A DNA stretch of 64,000 nucleotides from Alitta virens. Taxonomy: Eukaryota > Annelida > Polychaeta > Phyllodocida > Nereididae. A program made the position numbers and the translations under genes. A model generated the notes under the pieces. The model was not told the origin of the DNA. It worked only from the letters and a program-made list of their open reading frames with translations, and did no database searches. Below, one piece after another: positions 35,001 to 46,200 of this stretch (the stretch's first letter is position 1; each line of letters opens with the position of its first letter). Where the stretch lies: positions 39,407,204 through 39,471,203 of the forward strand of contig OW028582.1 of NCBI GenBank assembly GCA_932294295.1. The letters run 5' to 3'.

Positions 35001-36017
35001 ATCACTACCATGCTTTTTGAGCTGGACATATGGGTTTCCTAAACCTGCCTCCAGAAACAAACTATACTATACGTCATAAGATTACCTTTGTTGTATTGAG
35101 AAAAAAAACCAGATTAGCTTATAATAATGTAATTTTTCAGTTAACTTGAACTCGCAGTTTGTGCTTTTGTTGCAGGTTTCTGTGGTGAGGATGACCCTCC
35201 AAATATGACAGATGCTCAAATCCAACTCTGGGCGAAATATTACTTGATTGGAAGAGCGGAATTGATGGGGGAAGACCCAAGTGCTGTGACAGAAAAAGAT
35301 GTTGAAATATTTGCCATGAAGTGCAAGATATCTGCTCCTGTAAGTTTTTTATTTTTTGTGGAAAAAATTATTTAGATAGCTAAAAATTACTTCAAAAATT
35401 TAGCTGGTCAGATCATGCATGAACTAGGACCCAGAAACACCAAAACATTGGATGACGTCACCAGCTTAATTACTGATAAAGTCATTTGGTGAAGCCATGC
35501 ATTATGCTATTATTGGGTCCTAGGTTAATTACATCTTTTTTAACTCCAGTACTTTCATCTTGAAAGTATGATGTGGGCTTTGGCCAATCACAATAATCCA
35601 GAAATGAAAGCCACGGAAACATTCTCCATTGTGCAGTACGTAGATTATACTCTTGATTTTCCATATCAGAAAGCTCATGCAATGATTTATTTTTCAATAC
35701 TGAATAATTATTTAGTAAAATTTTTAATTGTGATGGTTCTATTTTGGATAGCTTAATTAATGGTGTAGTTGTGTTATGTCCTGAGTACCTTTAACACTCA
35801 GCAGTGACCTGTGACCTTGAAAAATAGGTCAAGGTCACTCAAACTGGGTCAACGTAATAAGGTCATCCCAAGATACCTTGTCTGCTCAGCATGCTCAGTG
35901 TTTAATGTCTGAATAAATTTTCACAGGGTGGCTACAATTGCAAGACGCCTGTATGAAGTGGGAAAGGCAAAATTTGCTGAACAAGTTCAAAAACTGAATC
36001 AACTCAGGAGGAATTGA
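31746..36017 (+). CDS. Choline/ethanolamine kinase family protein, divergent
   Basis: Nine predicted exons (31746-31853, 32146-32257, 32580-32745, 32991-33164, 33527-33663, 33801-33899, 35176-35339, 35550-35635, 35927-36017) join to 378 residues. Layout follows ethanolamine kinase: an N-terminal LAVLKPDW segment, FSEGYMNVLFCCH in place of the nucleotide-loop TNKL region, and KNGLVTKCLPG. After these come ARLLAQLHYVD, the Brenner phosphotransferase motif H218-N-D220-F-H-S-K-N225, and the choline-kinase motif I-D239-F-D-I-S-G-Y-N. Such enzymes phosphorylate ethanolamine or choline at the head of the Kennedy pathway. D220 and D239 match the catalytic base and metal ligand. The glutamate usual two residues later is aspartate (241), and the TNKL block is poorly kept, so substrate or activity may differ. 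The exon-8 end was placed at GTACGT because only this donor keeps the last exon in frame. Confidence 0.85.
31902..32014. repeat. (TCTA)n microsatellite in intron 1 of the kinase gene
   Basis: Just over 100 bases of nearly pure tetranucleotide repeat, 3' of the first donor. Frames through it read only a repeated S-I-Y-L pattern and are not coding. Confidence 0.95.
34401..34490. repeat. 45-bp tandem duplication in intron 6 of the kinase gene
   Basis: Two adjacent 45-bp units begin ACATGAAACATTTCAATATG and end GACTTTGTGGGGAAC, differing at two or three bases. The same intron also holds two copies of a ~65-bp segment with TTTGCAGTGCTCTCATCATA at about 34,033 and 34,652. Confidence 0.85.
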
Positions 36018-36203
36018 GTGTTGGAATTATATATGCAGGGTAGTTTTACATGCAGAATTTATTATATGATTTTATTTATATATATATATATATATATATT
36101 AAATGCAATATACACTTTTAATTTATATTCGAAATTATGTAGATATACTAAAATGTACATCTACATAATTTAGGTACATCTAAGCTTTCTCAGGATATTG
36201 TAC

Positions 36204-36209
36204 AATAAA
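36204..36209 (+). terminator. Polyadenylation signal of the kinase gene
   Basis: AATAAA about 190 nt after the stop. It follows a TA microsatellite at 36,077-36,100. Confidence 0.5.
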
Positions 36210-36592
36210 TTTAATTATGATATATATGTGTACCAGACATGCCAAGTCACACATTCAATGTGAGTCTCACACATTTGGTTGCTGTCTCACGCCTGTGGAC
36301 TTCAGTATTTTCTTCATATTCTAATGTAACTCAAGCAATGATGTAAACTGGTTTGAAAGAGCAAAACTCACGTATTCACCACTCAAGAACTTGGCATCTC
36401 TGTGTGTACTGGATTACTGCTGAATCATTCCTTTGCCACCATCTCAACTGTCTTTAATTTGGTCATGTGTTTTCCTGAAATAAAATTCTAATTATCTGAA
36501 GTTTTGTTTTGTGATTTACTTAAAACTGACTTACTGTGAGATTCAATATTTGTATGACTATGGCGTTATTAGCTGTCTGCAAAAGGTGGAGC

Positions 36593-37275
36593 ATGAGACA
36601 GGCGTTTGTAGCGACCTCTATATGCTAGTACCATCATAGGCTAGCGGCGTTTGCCCAACGACGGGTGCTTGTAAACTTCCTACATAACCATATATGATAA
36701 CAAGACCGGGCAAAGTTTGGAGGTGAAAGTTGCTGGAGAGTCTCGTTTCACTAAGGACCAGGTCACATCGACAGCTGGAAGTGAATGTAAGAAAGGGCCA
36801 TGTGTCATTTATTGCGTCATGCTGCACTGACACATTGCTGCCAATGTTGTTGGTGTTGCATTTAGTCACTGATAATATTCATGAATCATCTACTTCTATA
36901 TCAGTATATTGTGCTAAGGCCCATAAGGGTCGGCGGTTTTTGTCAGAGGTAAACTCTCGCTGGATCTTGGGCCAGTATTATTTTACCAGGGAATAGTTTA
37001 TGTACTAACTTAGCTCAGGTTTAATTTCTGAGTGTTTTTTTAGGTGTTATTTACTTCATTATTCCTCATTTTATTTCACAATGGAGCCGCAAGCCTTCTC
37101 TCGACAAAACGTCCGAAAACCGAAACGTCCGAGGCCGTCACGTCCGAAAACCAAAACGCCCGATTCCCGTAATGTCCGAAAAGTCAGATTTTTTTTTGCC
37201 AATCTACACATTTGAACTATTTATCTATCTATCTATCTGTTTGAGCACCCGTCGTTGGGCAAACGCCTGTCTCAT
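36593..37275. mobile_element. Foldback-type element with split ~32-bp terminal inverted repeats
   Basis: The right end (37,244-37,275) is the inverse of a left end that is broken into 36,593-36,608 and 36,647-36,670. Together the arms read ATGAGACAGGCGTTTG then CCCAACGACGGGTGCT. The extra segment in the left arm is bounded by a repeated GCGTTTG. The interior contains a degenerate AACGTCCGAAAACC array at 37,107-37,186. No transposase frame and no clear target duplication were found. Confidence 0.6.
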
Positions 37276-39677
37276 TAACTTGAAGTAAATATATAATTTC
37301 CAATTCTTCACCACATTTTACAAAAACCTCCGTAGCTGCCATTATTGCAGATATATATGTTAGTGTAAAAACGAATGAAATATGCATAATAATAACAATG
37401 AAGTATTTTAATGTTTTTTTATTAACTGCACAACCCAAAAAAGGAACCATAAATATATAAATAATACATCTCGAGCAGAATACTCTCTGTTGGCATTGTC
37501 TCTTGTACGTAGTCCTAAGTGGAATGTGGATGTGAATCCATGGTCTCTTTATACTTAGAAATATTAACTAAATTGCAATAAAATTCCAGAGAGTGACCAT
37601 TCATATTGCATTTCGAATACACAAACCGTTATATTAATTGCAATCGGGAGTTTTTTTAATATTTATTCCCTAATCCACAAAAAATTGGATATTTCCACCC
37701 CTGTTATGTTCAATTGATGGAGATTATATTTCATTAATTAGCAGTTGATTAAAGTCAATATATTTTGTTGTTGTTATAATACCGTTATGATATCATAAAA
37801 TAATTGTACACTGGTCCATAGATAGGGAATCATCTATGACTGGTCTAAAAAGGTAATTTATGTATTATTGTTATAATTATTTATCATTGTTATTAGTGAA
37901 ATGAACACCAAATTTATATAACTAGGTATTCAACTACTCAGGACCATTCCTCAGACAACCCCCCCCCCCCCCTATGCCACTGGTATAATAATACCTTTAT
38001 GATATCATAAAATAATTGTACACTGGTCCATAGATAGGGAATCATCTATGACTGGTCTAAAACGGTAATTTATGTATTATTAATGTATTTATTAGTAGCA
38101 ATGTTATAATTATTTATCATTGTTATTAGTGAAATGAACACCAAATTTATATAACTAGGTATTCAACTACTCAGGACCATTCCTCAGACAACCCCCCCCC
38201 CCCCCCTATGCCACTGGTATAATAATACCTTTATGATATCATAAAATAATTGTACACTGGTCCATAGATAGGGAATCATCTATGACTGGTCTAAAAAGGT
38301 AATTTATGTATTATTGTTATAATTATTTATCATTGTTATTAGTGAAATGAACACCAAATTTATATAACTAGGTATTCAACTACGCAGGACCATTCCCCAG
38401 ACAACACCCCCCCCCCCCCCCCCCCCCTATGCCACTGGTATAAAGATAGTCTCAGTGACACTATACATAAATTACTACCAGCCCGTTTTCTATGGCTCGA
38501 TCTAACGGGTTTGCGCTAGTAATCATATATTGTATATTATATATTCTCAATTACAGGTAGCTGAAAAAGATATCCAGTTGTTTGTCAAAGTTGGTATCTG
38601 TGATTGTGTTTTTTTTGCACTTTATCCAGATTTTCTTTGAGAGCTGCTGTTAGGTCATTAGCTTTGAGGACCTGTCAGTGACCTGACCTTGTATGTTTAT
38701 TGTCAAGTATATTGTTAATTACATTCCTATTTATCACTTGCACGAGAATTAATATTAAATGTGGTTATTGCTAGTATTTATGTTATATTGTTATTTTGCT
38801 ACAGGGTTCTTCGAATACCTAATTCCTGGCCCTGGTGCAATGATTAAATGGTAAAACGCAAAGTCAGATTTTTTATCATTAGGACCTGTGTTACATGATC
38901 TACACAGTGTCATGATAAGATTGTGTCAAGTCAATACAACCCAGTTTTGGCAGTAAAATATTAGTAAGACTTTTTTTTTTGCTGCCCTCAATCACAACTT
39001 TTAAGCTCTGGAAAAAATGGTAAATAGTGCCATCATTATTCCATAACTGAATAATGCTGTGATGATGTGAAGGGTTGCTTGTCTGAAGTCACTCAACAGA
39101 TTTCACTGGAGTGCAAGAGAGTGAGAAACAATTTTAGACTTTTTATAAAAAATATTAAAAACATGGATAGTATTCAGCCACTCTGCTTGAGCCAAGAATT
39201 CCAACCTATGTCAAGAGAAAGCTTATGCCTACGAGACAGGTGATGAGTAGATCTGTGCCATTAAAAGTTTAACCCCGTGGATAAAGAGACACTTGGGAGG
39301 CTGAGCACTACCAGGTACAGATAAGATTGAGTAAGAATTCATTAATGGTTTCCAAGAATTCCTGTGAACTTGGCGAGACTAAACATGAAGGAGCTGCTGA
39401 TTTTTTGCAGGGACCACATTTTTTTAATTATCTCACAAGAAAATAAGATGCGGTGAGGTGTCAGTTTGTTTTGAGACACAATTGGTTGCCCAAGCATATG
39501 AGTAATAGCAGATTTGTGTGATTGACTCATTTATCTGTTCTTGATTGCAGAGAACACTCTTCAGGATCCACATATGGAGCAAACCAATTATAGATTGAAT
39601 TGATGGTCTGTCATAGACTCAAAGTGTGATTGAGAATCAGACCATGCAGACTTGGTCATTGGAAGGAAGTGTTTATA
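37276..39677. other. Intergenic and 5' leader region before the SLC16-like gene
   Basis: The region holds the poly-C tandem repeat listed next and otherwise AT-rich sequence without recognisable exons. A TTGCAG acceptor-like site at 39,545-39,550 may start the last 5' UTR exon of the SLC16-like gene. Confidence 0.5.
37777..38443. repeat. Three tandem ~210-235-bp repeats each ending in poly-C
   Basis: Three head-to-tail copies begin at about 37,777, 37,987 and 38,220. Each runs from ATAATACC through ATGATATCATAAAATAATTG and ATAACTAGGTATTCAACTAC to a C-run, then TATGCCACTGGTATA. The C-runs are 14, 15 and 21 bases long in order. The middle copy has about 23 extra bases near 38,082. Confidence 0.92.
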
Positions 39678-39685
39678 ATGGCTGA
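39644..39685 (+). promoter_or_regulatory. Upstream ORF overlapping the SLC16-like start codon
   Basis: ATG at 39,644 opens a 13-codon frame that stops with a TGA at 39,683-39,685, past the main ATG at 39,678. Ribosomes using it could not simply reinitiate at the main start. Confidence 0.45.
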
Positions 39686-42600
39686 TGAAAAAAGGAGTAC
39701 AGAAGTGGACCACAACTCAAATGCAAGCAATGTGAACAAGGATGTGAAGAGAGACGGTTGTGTGGCTTTGGTGTCAAATCAGCGAGATGAAACTGACGGA
39801 CAAGATGATAGCCCAGTAGATGAAGAACCAAACAGCACTGCTGTGATAATCGTCTCTGAGGGCAAAGCGTCATTTGAGAGCAAGGCGCTGGACGGAGGAT
39901 GGGGCTGGTTCATCGTGCTGGGGTGTATGCTGATGCACTTGCTCCTTGGGGGACTCAACAGGTCATACGGAGTCATGTACATGGAACTGCGCAGCATGTT
40001 CAACAGTTCGGCAGCAGTTACGGCCTGGGTGGGAGGGGCATGCGTGGCAGTGCGCATGGGTCTGAGTGAGTAGTCTCCTTAATTTAATTCTTATATTTAA
40101 TTGGGCTAAATGCAAATATTCAAAACATACATTTAAAGAAATAATTAAAAAAAAATATGTAGAACTAAAAGAACATATATAAACTATCATCATTTTGAGA
40201 AAAAAGTAAAGCCATATTATTTATTTCACTCTTATCAAAAATCTGTAACTAGTATTCTTGACAGAATTATACTTATACTTGAGGTAATCAGACTTTGCAC
40301 TGAACACTATAAATTCTGGAACTTTCAAACTTATACCACATTCATGGCAAACTGATTTGAACTGTTTGTTAATGCTATCACACCACAGAACTTTGTAATT
40401 TGAATAAAATATGGCTTTTAAATAAATCTGTTCATTTGATATTATCATCTAAATTGAATGTATGTTAATTTAATTTCAGGTCCCATAGCTACAGCCCTAT
40501 GCAGTCGTTTCTCAGTCCGATCTGTCATGACAGTGGGTGGAATCCTCCTTGGACTTAGTATGGTCATTTCGTCTTTCACACCAAACACAGAATTCATGTT
40601 TTTTAGCTACAGCATTCTAGCAGGTAAGTCATTCTCTCCTGTTGTACATGAGTTGTACATGATTTGATAATTTTGCACAATACAAATGTTAATAATGAAT
40701 GAATATGAGTGATTGAAGATTAGATAATATTTTTCAATACAAGACTAAGTAAACTTGCCAAATGATGTAAAAAGTGACACCATAGCTGTTTTAGAAAGTC
40801 AATACATACTTTATTCATTTGATTCCTGTTGTCGTCACTTCACTTATTACAAGTCAGATTAGAGCATGGCTCATTTGTTCCCAGTGCAAGAAATAAGTCA
40901 CTATCATAATAAAATGAAATAATCTGATGCTTAATGATAGATGCAATGGATGTTTCAGGCATAGGGGGAACCCTGGTGTACTCTCCTCCCATCGTTCTTG
41001 TTGGCCAGTACTTCCACAGACTGAGAGGCATAGCAGCTGCTTTTGGGTCATGTGGTTCTGGCCTTGGTATGTTTGCCTTCCCTCCACTTATTGCTTATTT
41101 GTTTGAGACGTTCAGTTATTCCGGTGCTTGTCTTATCCTTGGAGGTATTATGTTTAACTGTTGTGTCAGTGGTGCTTTGATGCGTCCCTTGGAAATGAAC
41201 CACAAAATTCCAAAATCAAAAGTTGTGGTGGATCCAGAGACAATAAAGACAGACAATTCCTCAACAAAGAAAAAGCAGTTTGACTCTGACAAGTTGAAAA
41301 AGCAGTATTTGGATATATCTCTGTGGAAACATCCTGTGTTTGTGTCATTTGCCCTTTCCCAAGGATGGATCACTATGTCCTACTTTGCGGCTCAGATGCT
41401 TCTCTCAGATTACGCCAAAATGAAAGGGTCCTCCTTCCAAGAATCTGTGCGTCTCTTGTCCTACCTGGGTATCGCTGACACAGTGGGAAGAGTGTCCGGA
41501 GGATTTCTGTTTGACTCTCCCTTGATCCGTCCAATCAGAGTCCACATCTACAACGCCATGATTTGTGTATCAGGTGAGACTTTCTCTTTGCCATAGTCAA
41601 GGGCTCATAGGCAGTTTTGGACGTTTTTGCATCCCAAGTTTTGATGACTTGACTCTTTAATTTATCCTAATAGTTTTCATAACTTATTGCATAACTATGA
41701 TGACATTGTGCCTTTACGTCGGTAGTAGCTTTAAAATATTTCATCCCCCGGTCTATTTTATTCTTGTATTTTTAATTTAAACTTCTCAGCAGCAGCTATA
41801 TGCTTTCGAGAAGGAAAATTATGTGTACAATAATATTGTGAAATTTATGGCAATAAACATAGTGTTTGAGCATGAGGACTTATCACAATTGGATAATCAA
41901 AGTAGCACATAACATTACTGAAACATGGATAATCAAAGTAGCACATAACATTACTGGAACAAATGTTAGCATTGAACACTAAATTTGACATTTTTTTTAT
42001 TGAGAGCCATTTTTCAGTATTTTTAAGTCATATTCTGCTGTGGTTTACTGAACCAGTATGTTATATCATGGCCTCCTCTTTCATTGTAGCTTCAACATGC
42101 TTCATGTGGGCAGTGTCTACCAGCTACATCATGATCGTAGTGGTCAGTATCATCCACGGCCTCTTTAATGGCATAGTGGTCAGTCAGCGATCAGTGATTG
42201 CTGCTGACCTTCTGGGTGCAGAGAGACTGCCCAGCACTTTCGGACTGACCGTGGCCGTGCAGGGTGCTGGGCTCATGGTGGGGCCATTTCTCGCAGGTTT
42301 GTAGCCAAGTTAATCATGAAATAATTTTAAAGTTGCTCATTCTTAATACAGCAGCCATCTTATCTTATAAATATCCTTTCAAGCATCAGTTTGCCATATA
42401 CCATACAATTCTTTGCACAAACAGCACTGTTGCCTTAGTGGTCATCCCTGACCCTTGGTAGGATCTGAGTTTGTGTGCTAGAATGTTATTTTGTAATTTA
42501 AGAGGTGGCTCCTTTGCTAGCGATTGTCTTAAAGGATTCTCCTCGGGATACAATTATATTTCATTAAAATGAGTTAATTTATGTTATTATTAATGTTATA

Positions 42601-42852
42601 TTCATCCCGAATACATATTTTGAGTCTGAATCTTTGATGTCCTTCACCTCTGATGTCTTCCTCTGCATCCATTTCTTTCCAGGTCTGATTAAGGATCGTC
42701 TTGGGAGTTACGTCGGGTCCTACATTTTCTGTGGAGTGTCTGGCGTCATCTCAGCTGTTGTTTATCTGTGTGGATCGATTGGCCAATCATGTCGGAAGCA
42801 AAAACAGAAAGACAAAACTGCTGCCAGAACATTAACATTTTTAGTCAACTGA
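39678..42852 (+). CDS. SLC16/monocarboxylate transporter-like protein
   Basis: Five exons (39678-40065, 40480-40623, 40959-41573, 42090-42296, 42683-42852) join in phase, all introns phase 1, to 507 residues. A hydrophilic N-terminus of about 70 residues leads into D-G-G-W-G-W (72-77), the signature before the first membrane segment of SLC16 transporters. Further family blocks are NRSYGVMYMEL, TAWVGGA, VLVGQYFHRLRGIAAAFGSCG, SGLGMFAFPP, a long loop near KTDNSSTKKK between the two halves, WKHPVFVSFALS, GIADTVGRVSGG, and VGPFLAGLIKDRLGSY. It is a 12-segment MFS protein of the plasma membrane, predicted to carry monocarboxylates or related substrates. The subtype cannot be read from the sequence. 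The gene converges on the SLC25 gene, with overlapping 3' ends. Confidence 0.93.
41891..41962. repeat. 36-bp tandem duplication in the SLC16-like gene, intron 3
   Basis: Two adjacent units of GGATAATCAAAGTAGCACAT followed by AACATTACTG, differing by a single base near the end. Confidence 0.85.
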
Positions 42853-43036
42853 CCAGACAAATTCGATGCTTGCGCCAGTTCTAGTCAGACTGTTGCTCGT
42901 TATGACTGAACAAATTATATTTCTATAATATGAATCATGCAAACTGTGATAGTGGTATTTGAGAATAGTACCCATTTGTTATTGTGCAAAATTAAGACAA
43001 CATGACCATTATTTACTAATTAGGTGACTGGTGTCT

Positions 43037-43042
43037 TTTATT
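43037..43042 (-). terminator. Polyadenylation signal of the SLC25 gene
   Basis: TTTATT on the plus strand (AATAAA on the minus strand), about 160 nt after the SLC25 stop codon. Confidence 0.45.
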
Positions 43043-43106
43043 GTATACTGGTGATTTATGAACCAGAATCTTCTACATCATACAGCATAACTTTAAAACT
43101 GCGGAA

Positions 43107-43112
43107 AATAAA
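43107..43112 (+). terminator. Polyadenylation signal of the SLC16-like gene
   Basis: AATAAA about 255 nt after the stop. It lies within the 3' UTR of the opposite SLC25 gene. Confidence 0.5.
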
Positions 43113-43203
43113 CATATAAACAAGTAAAATTTTAAAAATATAAATAAGATGGAATATTTCATTAAATATCGAATGATTGAGAAATTGAGCAATGAATATC
43201 AGA

Positions 43204-46200
43204 TTAAAAAGGCAAGTATTTCCTGCACGACTCAACAGTTAGCAACATGGTGGCATTAGCGGGAATGGAACGCAAGAGGCAGGGGGAAAACCCTCGGAAG
43301 AATCTTTTCCACCCGCCCTCCTCTTTGTACAACTTCACAGCACAATCAATTATGTTAGAAAACCTGCGTTTGGATTTTTGGCTGTCATCAGACATCATGG
43401 CCGACTTAATGACGTCAGTTGGATAAGTTGTGATCCAGTATTGGAACCCTGCCACTCCCCCTGCCAAGAAAATGCCTCCAAATGAAATGTCACTTACTGT
43501 GCCTCCCTCTGGTGTTAGATAATCACGTGTTATCTCAAAAAAACCTGAAAGAACAAGAGAATTCGATTATTATTAGTTAGTACTGCTTTAGTGCAGCTCA
43601 AATTTAATGCCGATATAACATGTTTTGTTATATTTGTATTGTTGTCAAAGTTTAATCAACAGTGCTACGTATATCATACCAAAATAGGCAGCTAGTGCAG
43701 GGGTGTTTCTCATTATTGTGGCTCCCAGTCCTTGGTAGGCCCCTCGGATCCCATGCTCCTTCATGATGAGGTAACTTGCATTAAACACGTTTCGGTACTG
43801 CACTTCTACCCCTGACTTGGCCCTCATGATCTGAATCTGCATCTTGGTTTTAAACTGAAAAGAAATATGAAATCAATACAATGACTATGGTGATTGGTGA
43901 TCTGATGTCCTTATTGCACAATACTATCTACTACTGTACAATACAAAAAAGACTGTAAAATTCTTCTTTATTGTACGGTAAGGTTTTTTTTTTGGATTGA
44001 TTTGAGGTTATCAAAGTAATTCAAAATGATTATTCTGATAGATACGGTTTTATGATCCCCATTAAGAAATATTTTCAATACAAAATGTGCTGTTTGGCGA
44101 ATTAGCAGTCGTATAGTTTAATATATGCTGTAGTGTCACTCAAGTATCAGAGTATGATTCTTGTATTTTGCAGCTTATCATGCGACAAATTTATGCGCAG
44201 GCATTTTTACCTGAACCCTTACACTGCATGATGATGATAAAACAATTATTAAAGCACTGAATAAAAAAGAACTTAACCAGGTCAATTGGTCCCTCCACAA
44301 AAGCAGTTATAACTCCAGTGAAAGCTCCACAGATGAAATATTCATGGCGTTTCAAGCGCTGACCTTGTCTCTCTGGTCCACCTATCCATGTTGAGATCTG
44401 TGGAAAAAGCAATGGCAAAGAGTGATCTTTTTTTTTTTTTTTTACAATTTCACGGTGCTGCCGTCATGCACATTTCCAAATGCTAAAAGTTTACAGAATT
44501 AAGTCTTAAAAATATTTAAATAGAAGTAAAAGTTATTTAACGAAAAAGGGCGAAACTATAAGACAGAACTTATTGTGAAATTTCCGACAATATTGGCCTT
44601 GCCTGAAAGTAATCGATTAAGTGGCTATGTCATCTTTACTGATATTATATATAATTGATGGAAAGAAAATGTCACCTGGTAATAAGAGGTGAAGAGAGTG
44701 GCCCTGAAGAACATCTGACCCACGATAGGTGACCCTAAAACATAACATTAATTATAGGAACTGCATTAACTTTTTATTACATTTCTTAGTAATGATTAAT
44801 TGATTTAAAATGCATGCAGTGCTCATAGAGCAGTGAAGAATTGTGGATCTCTTGATCTAAGATCAGCTATCGACTGCAAGTGTATATGGCTGTCCATTCA
44901 CATGTATATAGAACAAAAGTTACATATATAGCTTCTTCCTTTTTCTAAGATGACTGAATTTTATCAGACTCGGACTGAGATTCTATATTTTCTTTGCTCA
45001 AAATAAAATATAAAAAATTAAATTAATTACATTACCATTAAAAAATGAAGAAATAAAAAAAAAATCATTACAAATTAGTACAAAGAGCAAAGGGGACTCT
45101 AAAAAGCAATGGATGCTGCTGAAGAGGAGCCCACATAAACACATAATACATGCATAGTGATAAATCAAATATCTGACTTGTAGGTACAGTGGCTGGCATT
45201 GATCATTCAATAGATATTAAAGTGAAAAAGATTATAAGACGTTTACATGGTTTTGAGATAAACTGTTTGAGATGGTCTAAATAAAAATTAATTATAACTG
45301 TTGCAAATATAGCAGGCTGGGATATTGCAAATAGTGCTATAACATTCAATCGTTTTGTAAATATTTAAATCCGAAAAGATGATGAGTGAAGATTTTAGAT
45401 TTTAAATTATGTGGCATGTTATTATAATTAAATGAAGGGAAATCTATACTTAATACCATATCTTGCAAATTCATGTCTCGCAGCAGGCAGCCTTAAGTCA
45501 GTTGCTTGTCTGGTGTCATATGGGTGGCAATCGCACCAGGATTAAGAATATCAACAAAATATTTTGGAATTAAACCATTCATTAGTTTAAAGCAAAATTT
45601 GAAGTCATGCAGTGCACATATGTCAGCTATTTTCAAAATATTTAACTGTTTAAAAAGGATATTGGTATGCGCATTATATTTGCTATTTTGAGATTTTGAG
45701 ATTGCCAGCCCCAAATAATAGTTCCATAGTTCAGGTAAGACAGTACCAAGGCATTATAAATATTAAGCAAAGCATCAGTAGGTAAGATATTTTTCAATTT
45801 TATCAAGATATCTATTACTAATTTTCTTAGATATGAAATTGACATGTGGTTTCCATTTTAAATTTTCAAATAATACCAGACCTAGATAATTGAATTCTTT
45901 AACAAAATCTATTTTTATTTCATTAATATATATTTGACATGTGGTTTCCATTTTGGAAGCAATAAAGATTATTATTATTATATTTCAGGAGCGTCAATTT
46001 GTCATTCTGGAGTGTGTAATAGCATGGCCTTTGTCTTTCCAATATTCAATGAAAGTTTATTCAAACTTAACCAATCACTTACTAATTTCAGTCATTATTA
46101 ATTTCTTGTTGAATGGTAGTAACGTTGTTATTGTTCAATGTTGCAAAAATAGTGGTATCATCTGCATAAATTTCTGGAGTTAAATATTTAGTTATACTTG

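Noticed and set aside
37201..37240. CRISPR-like regular repeats
   Set aside because: The short TCTA and CGTCCGAAA repeats have no spacer structure, and the DNA is clearly metazoan nuclear.
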